From Bacteroidota bacterium (lineage in GTDB: Bacteria; Bacteroidota; Bacteroidia; Chitinophagales; Chitinophagaceae): a DNA stretch of 64,000 nucleotides. The stretch is taken from the NCBI GenBank assembly GCA_030706685.1, contig JAUZOA010000009.1, positions 44,643 through 108,642 on the forward strand, read 5' to 3'. The position numbers and the translations under genes were made by a program. The notes beneath the pieces are model-generated. The model did no database searches and was not told where the DNA came from. It saw nothing but the letters and a program-made list of their open reading frames with translations. Below, piece after piece: positions 27,085 through 36,623 of the stretch. The stretch's first letter is position 1. Every line of letters begins with the position of its first letter.

Positions 27085-28131
27085 TTACGTTAGAACCATA
27101 TGCTGATCGCCTTCTGCATATTCTTTGACCCACCCCGCCAATGTACTCACCCATAAAGGATGAACATTAAGGCAGGGGATCATCGTATATTCCTCGCCTC
27201 CCGCCTGCAGAAATGTTTCCTTTCCCCTGATAGCGATTTCTTCCAGTGTTTCCAAACAATCGCTGACAAAGGCCGGGCAGATAATTAATAATTTCCTGAT
27301 ACCTTCTTTGGGCATTTCTTCCAAACGTATATCCGTAAAGGGTTCCAGCCAACCCTTACCCAACCGGGATTGAAAAGAGATGCTGAATTTACCAGTTGGA
27401 ATATTCAAAGCTTTCGTGATCAGTTTTGTTGTCTCAAAACATTGATGGCGGTAACAATAAGCATGCGCTTTTGAATTGACTTCACAACAATCCGCCGTTG
27501 CCAGGCAATGAGAACCCGTAATATCGCTTTTTCTTATATGCCTCCCCGGTACGCCATGATAGCTGAATAGAATATGATCATATTCCTGTTGCAGAAAAGA
27601 AGCAATATTCTCCGCCATGGCATTTATATAATCCTTCTCGTTGTAAAAGGGCTTAATAAACGTGAGTTTAAATGGATACTTTTTTTTCCCATAACATTCT
27701 TTAGCATATTCCACAGCCGTTTCATAAGAAGACATGGCATAATGCGGATAAAGCGGAACAGCAATTACTTCTTCAATACCGGGTTCAAGCCTCATTAAAT
27801 TATCGAAAGCCATGTTCGGGGATGGATTACCATAACGCATGGCTATTTCTACAGGCCCGGTTACCTTTTGCTGTAATGCCGATTGTAACTGTTTGGTAAA
27901 AACAATTAAAGGAGAACCTTCTTTTGTCCAGATAGTCTTATAAGCTTCCGCCGATTTGGGAGCCCTGAACGGAACGATAATTCCGCTTACCAATAATTTC
28001 CGGAAAACATAGGGATAATCAATTACTTTACCATCCATCAGGAATTCATTGAGATAACGCCTTACATCTTTTACTTCCGTTGAATCCGGGGAGCCCAGGT
28101 TCATTAAGACAATTCCCTTTTTTACAGCCAT
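27085..28131 (-). CDS. hemH: Ferrochelatase
   Basis: A 348-residue enzyme that inserts Fe2+ into protoporphyrin IX. Motifs: GIVLMNLGSPDS at the start, YPHYAMSSYETAVEY, and FSYHGVPGRHI containing the catalytic His. An insertion (GSHCLATADCCEVNSKAHAYCYRHQC) holds five cysteines, followed by SFQSRLGKGWLEPFTD. It may coordinate metal, but the spacing alone does not prove a [2Fe-2S] cluster. It is followed at 7 bp by hemJ and is divergent from hemA over 234 bp. Confidence 0.95.
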   Translation of the reverse strand: MAVKKGIVLMNLGSPDSTEVKDVRRYLNEFLMDGKVIDYPYVFRKLLVSGIIVPFRAPKSAEAYKTIWTKEGSPLIVFTKQLQSALQQKVTGPVEIAMRYGNPSPNMAFDNLMRLEPGIEEVIAVPLYPHYAMSSYETAVEYAKECYGKKKYPFKLTFIKPFYNEKDYINAMAENIASFLQQEYDHILFSYHGVPGRHIRKSDITGSHCLATADCCEVNSKAHAYCYRHQCFETTKLITKALNIPTGKFSISFQSRLGKGWLEPFTDIRLEEMPKEGIRKLLIICPAFVSDCLETLEEIAIRGKETFLQAGGEEYTMIPCLNVHPLWVSTLAGWVKEYAEGDQHMVLT

Positions 28132-28148
28132 GTGTTAAGAATAGTTTG

Positions 28149-28156
28149 CAAATGTA
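28149..28156 (-). promoter_or_regulatory. -7 promoter element for hemH-hemJ
   Basis: On the minus strand this reads TACATTTG, matching TAnnTTTG, ending 17 nt before the hemH ATG. No convincing -33 motif. Confidence 0.4.
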
Positions 28157-28331
28157 ACCATTCATCATTTTGTTGCTTTGCTGAGTTAGTCACATTATTG
28201 TCAGAAAGCCCGCTACATCAATATTTATCAATACATTTATTGACTTTGCTCAAATGATTATGTGATGAGAATCAGGGGGTAGAAATGACACTTCAATGAC
28301 CGAGAAATTCGTTTACAAAAAATTGCGCGGC

Positions 28332-28339
28332 TAATTTTG
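28332..28339 (+). promoter_or_regulatory. -7 promoter element for the hemA operon
   Basis: TAATTTTG matches TAnnTTTG, with TTCG about 20 nt upstream as a weak -33. The hemA ATG starts 27 nt after the element, a normal leader length. Confidence 0.42.
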
Positions 28340-28365
28340 TTCCATCATTTTCTTATTTAGTAATA

Positions 28366-29604
28366 ATGCAAAACAGGCACAACGATATCTCTAAATTTTT
28401 TGTTGCAGGGATCAATTACAAAAAATCAGACGCCACTTCAAGGGGCTTATACGCTATCAACCCGGAGCAATATGCCGCCCTCCTGGCTACAGCCCCCGAT
28501 TATGGCTTAACAGAGTTATTTGTTCTGTCTACCTGTAACCGGACTGAAATCTATGGCTTTGCCGAAGAGGCTTCCTTTTTGTGCGAATTGCTTTGCACAC
28601 AAACAGCCGGTGAATTAGCCGCTTTTAAAGAAATGGCTTATGTCAAACAGGGCAACGAAGCCGTAGAGCATTTATTCCATGTGGCCGCCGGTTTAGATTC
28701 ACAGATCCTGGGCGATTATGAAATCGTGGGACAAATAAAACAAGCGGTTAAGTTTTCAAAAGAAAATAATTGCATTGGCGCCTATATGGATCGCCTGGTA
28801 AATGCTGTTCTGCAGTCTTCAAAAGAAATAAAAAACAATACCGGATTAAGCGGTGGTACAGTTTCTGTTTCTTTTGCCGCTGTTCAGTACATTAAAGAAA
28901 CGATTCACAATATCACTGATAAAAAAATATTATTACTCGGCACTGGTAAAATAGGCAAGAGCACCTGCAAGAACCTCGTGGACTATCTCGGTACAAAAAA
29001 TATTACGTTAATCAACCGTACGGAAGAAAAAGCAGCAGAACTGGCGAAGGAACTGGGTTTACAATTTGCTCCCGCCTCCGGGCTCGCCGGACAGATAGAT
29101 GCCGCAGATATTATTTTAGTAGCTACCAATTCAGTCGAACCTGTAATTCTGAAATCACACCTTGAGAACAGTAATCATAAACTAATCATCGATCTTTCTG
29201 TTCCCTACAATGTGGAAGATGAAGCACAGGTTTTATCCAATATCACGTTGATCAATGTTGATGAATTATCAAGAATAAAAGACGAGACTTTACATAAAAG
29301 GGAAGCGGAAGTGCCCAAAGCAAAAGCAATTATTGCCAGCCATATCGCGGGCTTTTTCGAGTGGTACAGTATGCGCCGTTATGTTCCCGTACTTCGTGCT
29401 ATAAAAACAAAACTGGAACAAATCCACACTTGTAATTTATATACCAGTTATTCTTCAAGACATACACTGTCTCCTGTTCAGGAAAATAAAGAGAAAGTTC
29501 AGAAAATCATCAATGGTATGGCAGTAAAAATGCGTGAACAGAATCAGCAGGGCTGCTATTATATTGAAGCCATTAATGAGTACCTTGCTACAGGAACAAA
29601 TTAA
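28366..29604 (+). CDS. hemA: Glutamyl-tRNA reductase
   Basis: A 412-residue enzyme catalysing the first committed step of C5-pathway tetrapyrrole synthesis, reducing Glu-tRNA to glutamate-1-semialdehyde. Catalytic Cys57 lies in VLSTCNRTEIYG. The NADPH-binding domain begins at KKILLLGTGKIGKSTCKNL (about 188-206), and a C-terminal dimerisation helix includes RRYVPVLRAIKTKLEQI. It is the first gene of a plus-strand run (hemA-C-D-E-F-B-L), separated from hemC by 5 bp. Presence of HemA and HemL shows the organism uses the Glu-tRNA route and not ALA synthase. Confidence 0.96.
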   Translation: MQNRHNDISKFFVAGINYKKSDATSRGLYAINPEQYAALLATAPDYGLTELFVLSTCNRTEIYGFAEEASFLCELLCTQTAGELAAFKEMAYVKQGNEAVEHLFHVAAGLDSQILGDYEIVGQIKQAVKFSKENNCIGAYMDRLVNAVLQSSKEIKNNTGLSGGTVSVSFAAVQYIKETIHNITDKKILLLGTGKIGKSTCKNLVDYLGTKNITLINRTEEKAAELAKELGLQFAPASGLAGQIDAADIILVATNSVEPVILKSHLENSNHKLIIDLSVPYNVEDEAQVLSNITLINVDELSRIKDETLHKREAEVPKAKAIIASHIAGFFEWYSMRRYVPVLRAIKTKLEQIHTCNLYTSYSSRHTLSPVQENKEKVQKIINGMAVKMREQNQQGCYYIEAINEYLATGTN

Positions 29605-29609
29605 TCCAA

Positions 29610-30530
29610 ATGGACAAAGTGATCAGGGTTGGGACAAGGGAAAGCCAACTGGCTGTATGGCAGGCTACGCGGATAAAGGAGCTGCTTGGCCAGCAGGGTA
29701 TCGCGGCTGAACTGGCTTATATAAAAAGTGAAGGGGATATTGATCTGCAAACTCCTTTATACGAAATGGGTGTGCAGGGTGTGTTTACAAGGAGCCTGGA
29801 TATGGCTCTTTTAAATAATAAAATTGATATAGCGGTTCACTCGATGAAGGATGTTCCTACGCAACTGGCGAATGGGATCGTGCAGGCAGCGGTTTTGACG
29901 AGAGCTTCGTACAAGGATATTTTTGTTTTCAAAAATGATATCTCTTTTTTGAATGATTTTACATCATCCGCCGTTATTGCTACAAGCAGCATACGCCGTA
30001 AGGCACAATGGCTGAATCGTTACCCGGGTCATACCATTGAAAACCTCCGGGGAAATGTCAATACCCGTTTACGTAAAGTAGATGAGAATAACTGGAACGG
30101 GGCCATCTTTGCCGCCGCAGGATTGGAAAGAATCAACCTTCGCCCGCCAAACAGTATTGAGCTGGACTGGATGTTGCCCGCGCCCGCGCAGGGAGCCATT
30201 ATGGTGGTATGTCGCAAAGACGATGATTTTTGCCTCGAAGCCTGTGCGATACTGAATGATGCAGGTACGGCGCTTTGCACAAAGACAGAAAGAGATTTTT
30301 TGAAAACTTTACTCGGCGGTTGTTCAACACCCATCAGTGCGCTGGCGGAAATAAAAAATGAAATACTTTATTTTAAAGGCAATATTTTATCTACTGATGG
30401 AAAAGAGAAAGCGGAAATCGAAATGACCTGTCCCGTTCATCAAACGGGTATGGGGAGCAGGGCCGCTAACGAATTATTAAATAAGGGCGGGAATCAAATA
30501 GCCGACAGTATTCGCCATGCAGCAAAATAA
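29610..30530 (+). CDS. hemC: Porphobilinogen deaminase (hydroxymethylbilane synthase)
   Basis: A 306-residue enzyme that polymerises four porphobilinogens to hydroxymethylbilane. IRVGTRESQLAVWQA opens the fold. HSMKDVPTQ carries the catalytic Asp81 and the IATSSIRRKAQWL segment binds substrate. Cys238 in LLGGCSTPISAL is the attachment site of the dipyrromethane cofactor. It starts 5 bp after hemA and overlaps hemD by 14 bp, so translation is probably coupled. Confidence 0.96.
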   Translation: MDKVIRVGTRESQLAVWQATRIKELLGQQGIAAELAYIKSEGDIDLQTPLYEMGVQGVFTRSLDMALLNNKIDIAVHSMKDVPTQLANGIVQAAVLTRASYKDIFVFKNDISFLNDFTSSAVIATSSIRRKAQWLNRYPGHTIENLRGNVNTRLRKVDENNWNGAIFAAAGLERINLRPPNSIELDWMLPAPAQGAIMVVCRKDDDFCLEACAILNDAGTALCTKTERDFLKTLLGGCSTPISALAEIKNEILYFKGNILSTDGKEKAEIEMTCPVHQTGMGSRAANELLNKGGNQIADSIRHAAK

Positions 30531-31221
30531 GACGAATATATTATCCACCAGGCCACTGGATGCTTCGCTGGTAAATACAGCAAAGCAACACGGTATTGAC
30601 ATAGATATACTTTCTTTTATTGAAACGGAAGCCATTCAAACTATAGAAATACAGCAGGAGATTGAAAATGCTTTATTACAGTCTGCCACTGTCGTATTCA
30701 CCAGCATGAACGCGGTGGAAGCAGTAGCTGATCAATTGCAGGAGCCGCCCGACTGGAGTATTTATTGTATTGGCACGGCAACCCATAAACTGGTAAAAAA
30801 ATATTTCGGCGAAGAAACAATTGCCGGCACTGCTCCCAACGCAGCCGAATTAGCTGAATTAATTGTTGAAGAAAGCGGCAGTGATGAGGTTATCTTTTTT
30901 TGCGGCGACCAGCGCAGGGACGAATTGCCCGGTATTTTACAAAAAAACAATATTGAAGTAAATGAAATTGTGGTATATCATACAGTAGCCGTACCGCATA
31001 AAATCAAAAAAGAGTACCAGGGTATCCTGTATTTCAGCCCGAGTACGGTTGAAAGTTTTTTCAGGGTCAATAAATTGACTGGCCCTACTTTATTGTTTGC
31101 CATTGGCAATACAACCGCCAGTGAAATAATAAAATACTCTACCAATAAAATTATTATTAGTGATGAACCGGGGAAGGAACATCTGGTAAAAAAAATGATA
31201 AACTACTTTAGTAAGCAGTGA
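30517..31221 (+). CDS. hemD: Uroporphyrinogen-III synthase
   Basis: A 234-residue protein, normal length for this poorly conserved family, which closes and isomerises hydroxymethylbilane to uroporphyrinogen III. Recognisable segments: VVFTSMNAVEAVADQL (about 65-80), YCIGTATHKLVKKYFGE, and the second-lobe IVVYHTV...YFSPSTVESFF. Assignment also rests on position: it overlaps hemC by 14 bp and precedes hemE. A perfect 14-bp hairpin follows its stop codon within 3 nt. Confidence 0.92.
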   Translation: MQQNKTNILSTRPLDASLVNTAKQHGIDIDILSFIETEAIQTIEIQQEIENALLQSATVVFTSMNAVEAVADQLQEPPDWSIYCIGTATHKLVKKYFGEETIAGTAPNAAELAELIVEESGSDEVIFFCGDQRRDELPGILQKNNIEVNEIVVYHTVAVPHKIKKEYQGILYFSPSTVESFFRVNKLTGPTLLFAIGNTTASEIIKYSTNKIIISDEPGKEHLVKKMINYFSKQ

Positions 31222-31223
31222 GC

Positions 31224-31258
31224 GGTCAGTGGTGAGTTTCATTCACTCACCACTGACC
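31224..31258. repeat. Perfect 14-bp hairpin repeat between hemD and hemE
   Basis: GGTCAGTGGTGAGT (31224-31237) pairs with ACTCACCACTGACC (31245-31258), 7-nt loop. Further degenerate CTGAC/CTCACC words continue to about 31290. The same vocabulary recurs between hemE and hemF. No U-run follows, so it is more likely an mRNA-stability or processing structure, or a dispersed repeat, than a terminator. Confidence 0.85.
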
Positions 31259-31303
31259 ATTCACAACTGACTACTGACTTCTCACCGCTGACAACATGAA
31301 ATT

Positions 31304-32356
31304 ATGACAACATTAAAAAATGACTTATTACTCAGGGCTCTTCGAAGGGAAAAAGTAGAACGTCCTCCCGTATGGATGATGCGCCAGGCCGGAAGATACC
31401 TGCCGGATTATTTAAAATTAAAAGAGAAATATGATTTCTTTACCCGTGTACAAACACCGGAACTGGCCTGCGCGATAACGCTGCAGCCCGTTGACCAGGT
31501 AGGGGTAGATGCAGCGATCATCTTTTCAGACATTTTAGTTATTCCACAGGCGATGGGAATGGAAGTATTGATGGAGGAAGGAAAAGGGCCGTCCTTACCG
31601 GAAGTAATACAAACACAAAAAGATATTGATGCATTGCGTACCGATGGCGCGGAAGAAAGTTTAAAATATGTATTCGATGCATTATCCCTTACAAAAAGAG
31701 AATTGAACGGGAAAGTTCCTTTAATCGGTTTCGCCGGCGCGCCATGGACCATTTTATGTTATATGATAGAAGGCAAAGGAAGCAAAACATGGGATAAAGC
31801 CAAACAGTTTGCTTATACAGAGCCCCGGTTGGCACATCGGCTGCTGCAAAAGATCACCGATATCACTGTCCACTATTTAAAAGCGCAGGTAAAAGCCGGC
31901 GCCGATACAGTACAGGTATTCGACAGTTGGGCAGGTTCTTTAAGCCCGGCTGATTTTAAAACATTTGCCCAGCCTTATTTATTCCAGATTGCCGATGCAT
32001 TAAAAGAAACAGCGCCGGTTATTCTATTTCCCAAGGGAAGCTGGTATGCATTAAAAGACCTGGCTGAAAGCAATGCGTCGGGTATTGGTATTGACTGGAC
32101 GATCAGCCCGAAAATGGCCCGTGAGTTTACCGGCAATAAAATAACTTTGCAGGGCAATTTTGATCCCGCGAAATTATTAGCCCCTGTTAGCGAAATAAAA
32201 AAAGCAGTAAAAAAAATGATTGATGACTTTGGTATGCAGAATTACATCGCCAACCTTGGGCATGGTATTACCCCCAATGTGCCGGTTGATCATGCCAAAG
32301 CATTTGTAGAAGCCGTAAAAGAATATGAACCTTCGGTGGTGAGTAGTCAGTGGTGA
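31304..32356 (+). CDS. hemE: Uroporphyrinogen decarboxylase
   Basis: A 350-residue enzyme converting uroporphyrinogen III to coproporphyrinogen III. Substrate-binding motif [17 protein letters not shown] is at about 19-36 and [16 protein letters not shown] (about 67-82) holds the catalytic Asp. [16 protein letters not shown] and [23 protein letters not shown] are conserved. The natural family end is close to VKEY; here the tail EPSVVSSQW is added, and the DNA encoding it belongs to the CTCACC/GGTGAG repeat. The extension is probably tolerated because it lies at the extreme C-terminus. Confidence 0.96.
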   Translation: MTTLKNDLLLRALRREKVERPPVWMMRQAGRYLPDYLKLKEKYDFFTRVQTPELACAITLQPVDQVGVDAAIIFSDILVIPQAMGMEVLMEEGKGPSLPEVIQTQKDIDALRTDGAEESLKYVFDALSLTKRELNGKVPLIGFAGAPWTILCYMIEGKGSKTWDKAKQFAYTEPRLAHRLLQKITDITVHYLKAQVKAGADTVQVFDSWAGSLSPADFKTFAQPYLFQIADALKETAPVILFPKGSWYALKDLAESNASGIGIDWTISPKMAREFTGNKITLQGNFDPAKLLAPVSEIKKAVKKMIDDFGMQNYIANLGHGITPNVPVDHAKAFVEAVKEYEPSVVSSQW

Positions 32357-32410
32357 GTAGTGATCACTCACGACTAACAACTCATCACTCACCATTGATC
32401 ACTCACCACT
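32349..32410. repeat. Inverted repeat at the hemE 3' end and hemE-hemF gap
   Basis: AGTGGTGAGTAGTGATCA (32349-32366) pairs with TGATCACTCACCACT (32396-32410) apart from a 2-nt bulge. The word is shared with the hemD-hemE hairpin. The left arm covers the hemE stop codon. Confidence 0.8.
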
Positions 32411-32416
32411 CACAAC

Positions 32417-33364
32417 ATGACTGGCAAAGACCACTGGACAGAATATATACACGACCTTCAAAACCGCATCTGCTCTGCATTGGAGCAAATTGACGGTAAA
32501 GGAAGATTTGTGGAAGATGCCTGGCAGCGACCCGAAGGCGGCGGGGGTAAAACGAGAGTGATCACGAATGGCCATGTTTTTGAAAAAGGCGGCGTTAATA
32601 CTTCTGTTGTTTACGGCAATGTAACCGATGCGATGCGGTCGCAATTAAAAATTAATGGCGCTGGCTGGTTTGCTGGCGGTTTGAGTTTAGTCATTCATCC
32701 AGTCAACCCGTTCGTACCCACTGTTCATTGTAATTACCGGATGTTTGAATTGTATAACGAAAAAAATGAAATAATTGACCGGTGGTTTGGCGGCGGAACA
32801 GATCTGACGCCTTATTATTTGTTTGAAGAAGATGCCCGGCATTTTCATCAGACGTATAAAAATGCCTGTGATGAATTTGACAAGTCATTCTACCCTGCAT
32901 TCAAAAAAGAATGTGATAATTATTTTGTAAACTGGCATCGTAACGGGGAACGCAGGGGAATTGGCGGAATATTCTACGACTATCAACGACCCGGTGAAAA
33001 ACAGGATATAAATTTCTGGATGAACTTCGGTAAACGTTGTGGTGACGCATTCATTACAGCCTATATACCTATTGTTGAGAAAAGAAAGGATACCCCTTAC
33101 CTGGCTGAACATAAGCACTGGCAGGAAATAAGACGTGGACGTTATGTAGAATTTAACCTCGTTCATGACAGGGGAACCTTGTTTGGATTAAAAACAAACG
33201 GGAGAACAGAAAGCATTTTGATGAGTCTTCCGCCGACCGTAAGGTTTGAATATAATTATCAGCCTCAACCCGGAACTGAAGAAGATAAATTATTGCAGGC
33301 TTGCCTTCATCCGCGGAATTGGCTGGCTGAAACCAGGAAAGAAGAAGGAAAAGAGCGGGTATAA
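32417..33364 (+). CDS. hemF: Oxygen-dependent coproporphyrinogen III oxidase
   Basis: A 315-residue aerobic enzyme for the same step as HemN. Motifs: WQRPEGGGGKTRVITNGHVFEKGGVNTS, HPVNPFVPTVHCNYRMFE with the conserved His, WFGGGTDLTPYY, and EFNLVHDRGTLFGLKTNGRTESILMSLPP near the end. These are near-invariant in HemF. It follows hemE by 60 bp across a repeat and precedes hemB by 37 bp. The presence of both isoenzymes in one locus suggests life across oxygen regimes. Confidence 0.96.
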   Translation: MTGKDHWTEYIHDLQNRICSALEQIDGKGRFVEDAWQRPEGGGGKTRVITNGHVFEKGGVNTSVVYGNVTDAMRSQLKINGAGWFAGGLSLVIHPVNPFVPTVHCNYRMFELYNEKNEIIDRWFGGGTDLTPYYLFEEDARHFHQTYKNACDEFDKSFYPAFKKECDNYFVNWHRNGERRGIGGIFYDYQRPGEKQDINFWMNFGKRCGDAFITAYIPIVEKRKDTPYLAEHKHWQEIRRGRYVEFNLVHDRGTLFGLKTNGRTESILMSLPPTVRFEYNYQPQPGTEEDKLLQACLHPRNWLAETRKEEGKERV

Positions 33365-33401
33365 TGTTGGGTTATTTGTTAAAAATATTTATAACTATTG
33401 T

Positions 33402-34376
33402 ATGTACTTACAGAGACGAAACAGGATAATAAGACAATCACCGGCTATTCGTTCGCTGGTCGCTGAAACAATTCTTACTCCCGGCGATTTTATTGTTCCT
33501 CTTTTTATTATTGAGGGTAAAAATGACGAATCTGAAATCAGTTCCATGCCAGGTTATTACCGCCGCTCGTTAGACTTGACCGTAAAGGAAGTAAAAGAGT
33601 TATGGGCAACAGGATTGAAAAGTGTACTGCTTTTCATAAAATGTAAGGACGAATTAAAAGATAATAAAGGAACGGAGGCCCTCAATCCAAATGGACTGAT
33701 GCAGCGAAGCATTCGCGCCATAAAAGAAGCAGTGCCTGGAATGGTGGTAATGACCGATGTGGCGCTCGACCCGTTTTCTTCCTATGGTCATGATGGTATC
33801 GTGGAGAATAATGAAATTGTAAATGATGCTACGGTGGAAGTATTGGCGGCCATGAGTGTAAGCCATGCGCAGGCAGGCGCCGATTTTGTAGCGCCAAGCG
33901 ATATGATGGATGGCCGTATAGGAGCGATCCGGAAAGCGCTGGAAGAAAATAATTTCAATAAAACAGGCATTATGAGTTACAGCGCCAAGTATGCTTCCTG
34001 CTTTTATGGCCCGTTCAGGGATGCATTGGATAGCGCGCCCGGCTTCGGGGACAAGAAAACTTATCAAATGGATTATTCCAACCGGATTGAAGCGGTAAAG
34101 GAAACTCTAATGGATATTGAAGAAGGCGCAGACATTGTCATGATAAAACCTGCTCTTGCCTACCTTGATATTATCCGGGAAATAAAGAACGTTGTGAATG
34201 TACCCGTTAGTGCTTACAATATCAGCGGAGAGTATGCCATGGTTAAAGCAGCCGCCAAAATGGGGTGGTTGGACGAGGATAAAGCAATTTTGGAAACATT
34301 GACGGCTATTAAGAGAGCCGGGGCAGACCTGATAGCCACTTATTTCGCGAAAGATGCTATACGATTGATCCGATAG
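33402..34376 (+). CDS. hemB: Porphobilinogen synthase (delta-aminolevulinate dehydratase)
   Basis: The track start (33246) runs 52 codons into hemF; ATG 33402 gives the standard 324 residues (MYLQRRNRIIRQSPAIRSLV). It condenses two ALA molecules. Schiff-base lysines lie in GIMSYSAKYASCFYGPFRDA and in ADIVMIKPALAYLD. The metal-site loop reads DVALDPFSSYGHDG, with Asp in place of the Cys residues of zinc-type enzymes, so this should be the Mg2+-type. It sits between hemF and hemL, 25 bp before hemL. Confidence 0.96.
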   Translation: MYLQRRNRIIRQSPAIRSLVAETILTPGDFIVPLFIIEGKNDESEISSMPGYYRRSLDLTVKEVKELWATGLKSVLLFIKCKDELKDNKGTEALNPNGLMQRSIRAIKEAVPGMVVMTDVALDPFSSYGHDGIVENNEIVNDATVEVLAAMSVSHAQAGADFVAPSDMMDGRIGAIRKALEENNFNKTGIMSYSAKYASCFYGPFRDALDSAPGFGDKKTYQMDYSNRIEAVKETLMDIEEGADIVMIKPALAYLDIIREIKNVVNVPVSAYNISGEYAMVKAAAKMGWLDEDKAILETLTAIKRAGADLIATYFAKDAIRLIR

Positions 34377-34401
34377 AATTTCTAACTGATTATATATTAC
34401 T

Positions 34402-35697
34402 ATGACCAGAAATAAAAGTGAGCAATTATTTGAAAGGGCGCAAAGATCAATTCCCGGCGGGGTCAACTCCCCGGTACGGGCATTTAAAAGTGTGGGAGGA
34501 ACACCGGTATTTATGAAAAGCGCGAAAGGCGCTTATTTGTATGATGCCGATGGCAACAAATACATCGACTATATCGCATCCTGGGGCCCGATGATACTTG
34601 GTCATGCTTATGAACCCGTCGTAAAAGCGATACAGGAATATGCCGCTTATTCCACTTCGTTTGGCGCGCCAACGCGGTTAGAAATTGAAATGGCAGAGCT
34701 CATCATCAGCATGGCGCCCAATGTTGATTTAATCAGGATGGTGAGCAGCGGCACTGAAGCCTGCATGAGCGCTATTCGTTTGGCAAGGGGCTATACCGGC
34801 AGAAATAAGATCATCAAATTTGAAGGTCATTACCACGGCCATGCTGATTCTTTTTTAGTAAAAGCAGGAAGTGGCGTAGCGACTTTTAACATACAAACCG
34901 TTCCCGGTATCACGGCCGGTGTAGCCAATGATACACTAACAGCGGCATTTAATGATTTAGATGCGGTAAAAAAATTGGTTGCTCAGTATAAAGGTGAGAT
35001 AGCCGCTATCATTGTGGAACCGGTTGCGGGTAATATGGGTTGCGTTTTACCTCAACCCCATTTCCATGAAGGATTAAGAAAATTGTGTGATGAACATGGT
35101 ATCGTATTCATCTTTGATGAAGTGATGACAGGTTTTCGTTTAGCGCCCGGTGGCGCACAGGAAAAACTAACTATCAAGGCTGACCTGGTTACGTATGGGA
35201 AAGTGATCGGGGGCGGCTTGCCGGTTGGCGCATTTGGCGGAAAAAAAGAAATCATGCAGCATATTGCACCGCTTGGAAATGTATACCAGGCGGGTACCCT
35301 TAGCGGCAATCCTATCGCTATGATTGCAGGTTATACCCTGTTGAAGGAATTAATAAACAATCCCTCTATATACAAAGAACTGGATGAAAAAACCGAATAT
35401 CTCCACAAAGGCCTGGAAAAGGTTTTGCAGGCATGGGGCCAGCCCTTTGTTATTAATCGTTTTGGTTCTATGATAAGTGTTCACTTCAGTGACAAGCCGG
35501 TTATTGATTTTGCAACAGCATCATCGGCCAACAACGAAGTATTCAAAAAATATTTTCACGCCATGCTGAACAGGGGGGTCTACCTCCCTCCTTCTGCTTT
35601 TGAAAGCTGGTTCCTGAATAATGCTTTGACAAAAGAAGATCTTGATAAAACGATCAGCGCTACAAAGGAATCACTGGAAGATATCGCTAAACAGTAA
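34402..35697 (+). CDS. hemL: Glutamate-1-semialdehyde 2,1-aminomutase
   Basis: A 431-residue class-III PLP enzyme that turns glutamate-1-semialdehyde into 5-aminolevulinate. PLP lysine is Lys267 in [32 protein letters not shown] at the N-terminus and [17 protein letters not shown] are diagnostic of HemL as opposed to other aminotransferases. [11 protein letters not shown] holds the PLP-binding Asp. It closes the heme run; a signal-bearing protein of unknown function follows after 135 bp. Confidence 0.96.
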   Translation: MTRNKSEQLFERAQRSIPGGVNSPVRAFKSVGGTPVFMKSAKGAYLYDADGNKYIDYIASWGPMILGHAYEPVVKAIQEYAAYSTSFGAPTRLEIEMAELIISMAPNVDLIRMVSSGTEACMSAIRLARGYTGRNKIIKFEGHYHGHADSFLVKAGSGVATFNIQTVPGITAGVANDTLTAAFNDLDAVKKLVAQYKGEIAAIIVEPVAGNMGCVLPQPHFHEGLRKLCDEHGIVFIFDEVMTGFRLAPGGAQEKLTIKADLVTYGKVIGGGLPVGAFGGKKEIMQHIAPLGNVYQAGTLSGNPIAMIAGYTLLKELINNPSIYKELDEKTEYLHKGLEKVLQAWGQPFVINRFGSMISVHFSDKPVIDFATASSANNEVFKKYFHAMLNRGVYLPPSAFESWFLNNALTKEDLDKTISATKESLEDIAKQ

Positions 35698-35832
35698 GTT
35701 TTTTTATCGTTCTATCGCTTTAAATTGATTTCTTGTTTTTAAAAATATCCCCGGGAAAGGGATCCGGGACTCCCATCAGCACTCTTTTATATATAAATTT
35801 GACCCGGCGCAAATCGAAAGCCTGCCTGCTTC

Positions 35833-36591
35833 ATGAAGAAAATCATTGCCATTTTTACTGCTGCACTATTGTTGACACAAACCAACTGTACTTTCAGGAA
35901 AGGAAATTTGGATAAATTGTGGTTTTACATGTATAGCAGCGGCATCCATGAAAGTGAAGACACAACGCTCACGCCCGCCAGTTTTATGGATTTGCAGCCG
36001 GATAAAACCTATACTTTCGACCTGGGTGGCTTTGACTATGGCCATTGGGAAAAGAAGGATAGCTTGCTGGTATTAAGAAGCACAAAAGGCTTTACTGTTT
36101 CATTTCCCATAAAACATTTTTTTGGCAATGAACTCAGCCTGCAGATCGGTACGGGAGCAATTTTGAATTTTGAGGGCAGGCCAGGCAGATTCTCTTCTCC
36201 TGCCGATAACCCTTTCTCCCTGGAAAATAACCAATGGCGGGTGCCGGCCACAAAGAAAGAGAGCGAAAAGGAATTGAAAACCCGCTTGAGGAATCATTGT
36301 AAATTTTATGAAATTTATTTCAGGTGGGCGCTTGAAACTGGCCTCAGCAGTATTGACGTCCGAAGCACACCCTCCCTCCTTAAGATGTATGGAAATGGCT
36401 TTGCCTTAAAAAAGTTTGAAGAATTACCTGCGTTATGGCGTTCTTATTTTTATGATGAAGAAGATTGCCGGAACGCAAGCGCTATTATCAAAAACATTTT
36501 TGACCATAAGGATATAGCCTGGGCAAATACTGATAACAGGTTCAAGATGTTTATCTCTGCCTTTCAGCAATTACAGCAATTCATAAAGTAA
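35833..36591 (+). CDS. Exported protein of unknown function, possible lipoprotein
   Basis: A 252-residue protein with a hydrophobic N-terminus ending LLLTQTNC, where Cys may be lipidated although TNC is an unusual lipobox. The first 120 residues look beta-rich (YTFDLGGFDYGHWEKKDSLLVLRS), and the rest is helical with WALETGLSSIDVRSTPSLLKMYGNG and an aromatic-rich end. I recognise no family. It follows hemL at 135 bp and may be transcribed with it or alone. Confidence 0.65.
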   Translation: MKKIIAIFTAALLLTQTNCTFRKGNLDKLWFYMYSSGIHESEDTTLTPASFMDLQPDKTYTFDLGGFDYGHWEKKDSLLVLRSTKGFTVSFPIKHFFGNELSLQIGTGAILNFEGRPGRFSSPADNPFSLENNQWRVPATKKESEKELKTRLRNHCKFYEIYFRWALETGLSSIDVRSTPSLLKMYGNGFALKKFEELPALWRSYFYDEEDCRNASAIIKNIFDHKDIAWANTDNRFKMFISAFQQLQQFIK

Positions 36592-36623
36592 ATTGACTGC
36601 CTTTACCGTCTTGTATTCGCCGG

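Noticed and set aside
33246-33401. N-terminal extension of HemB in the ORF track
   Set aside because: It overlaps the hemF 3' end by over 100 bp and adds 52 residues foreign to the family. The internal ATG gives the standard length.
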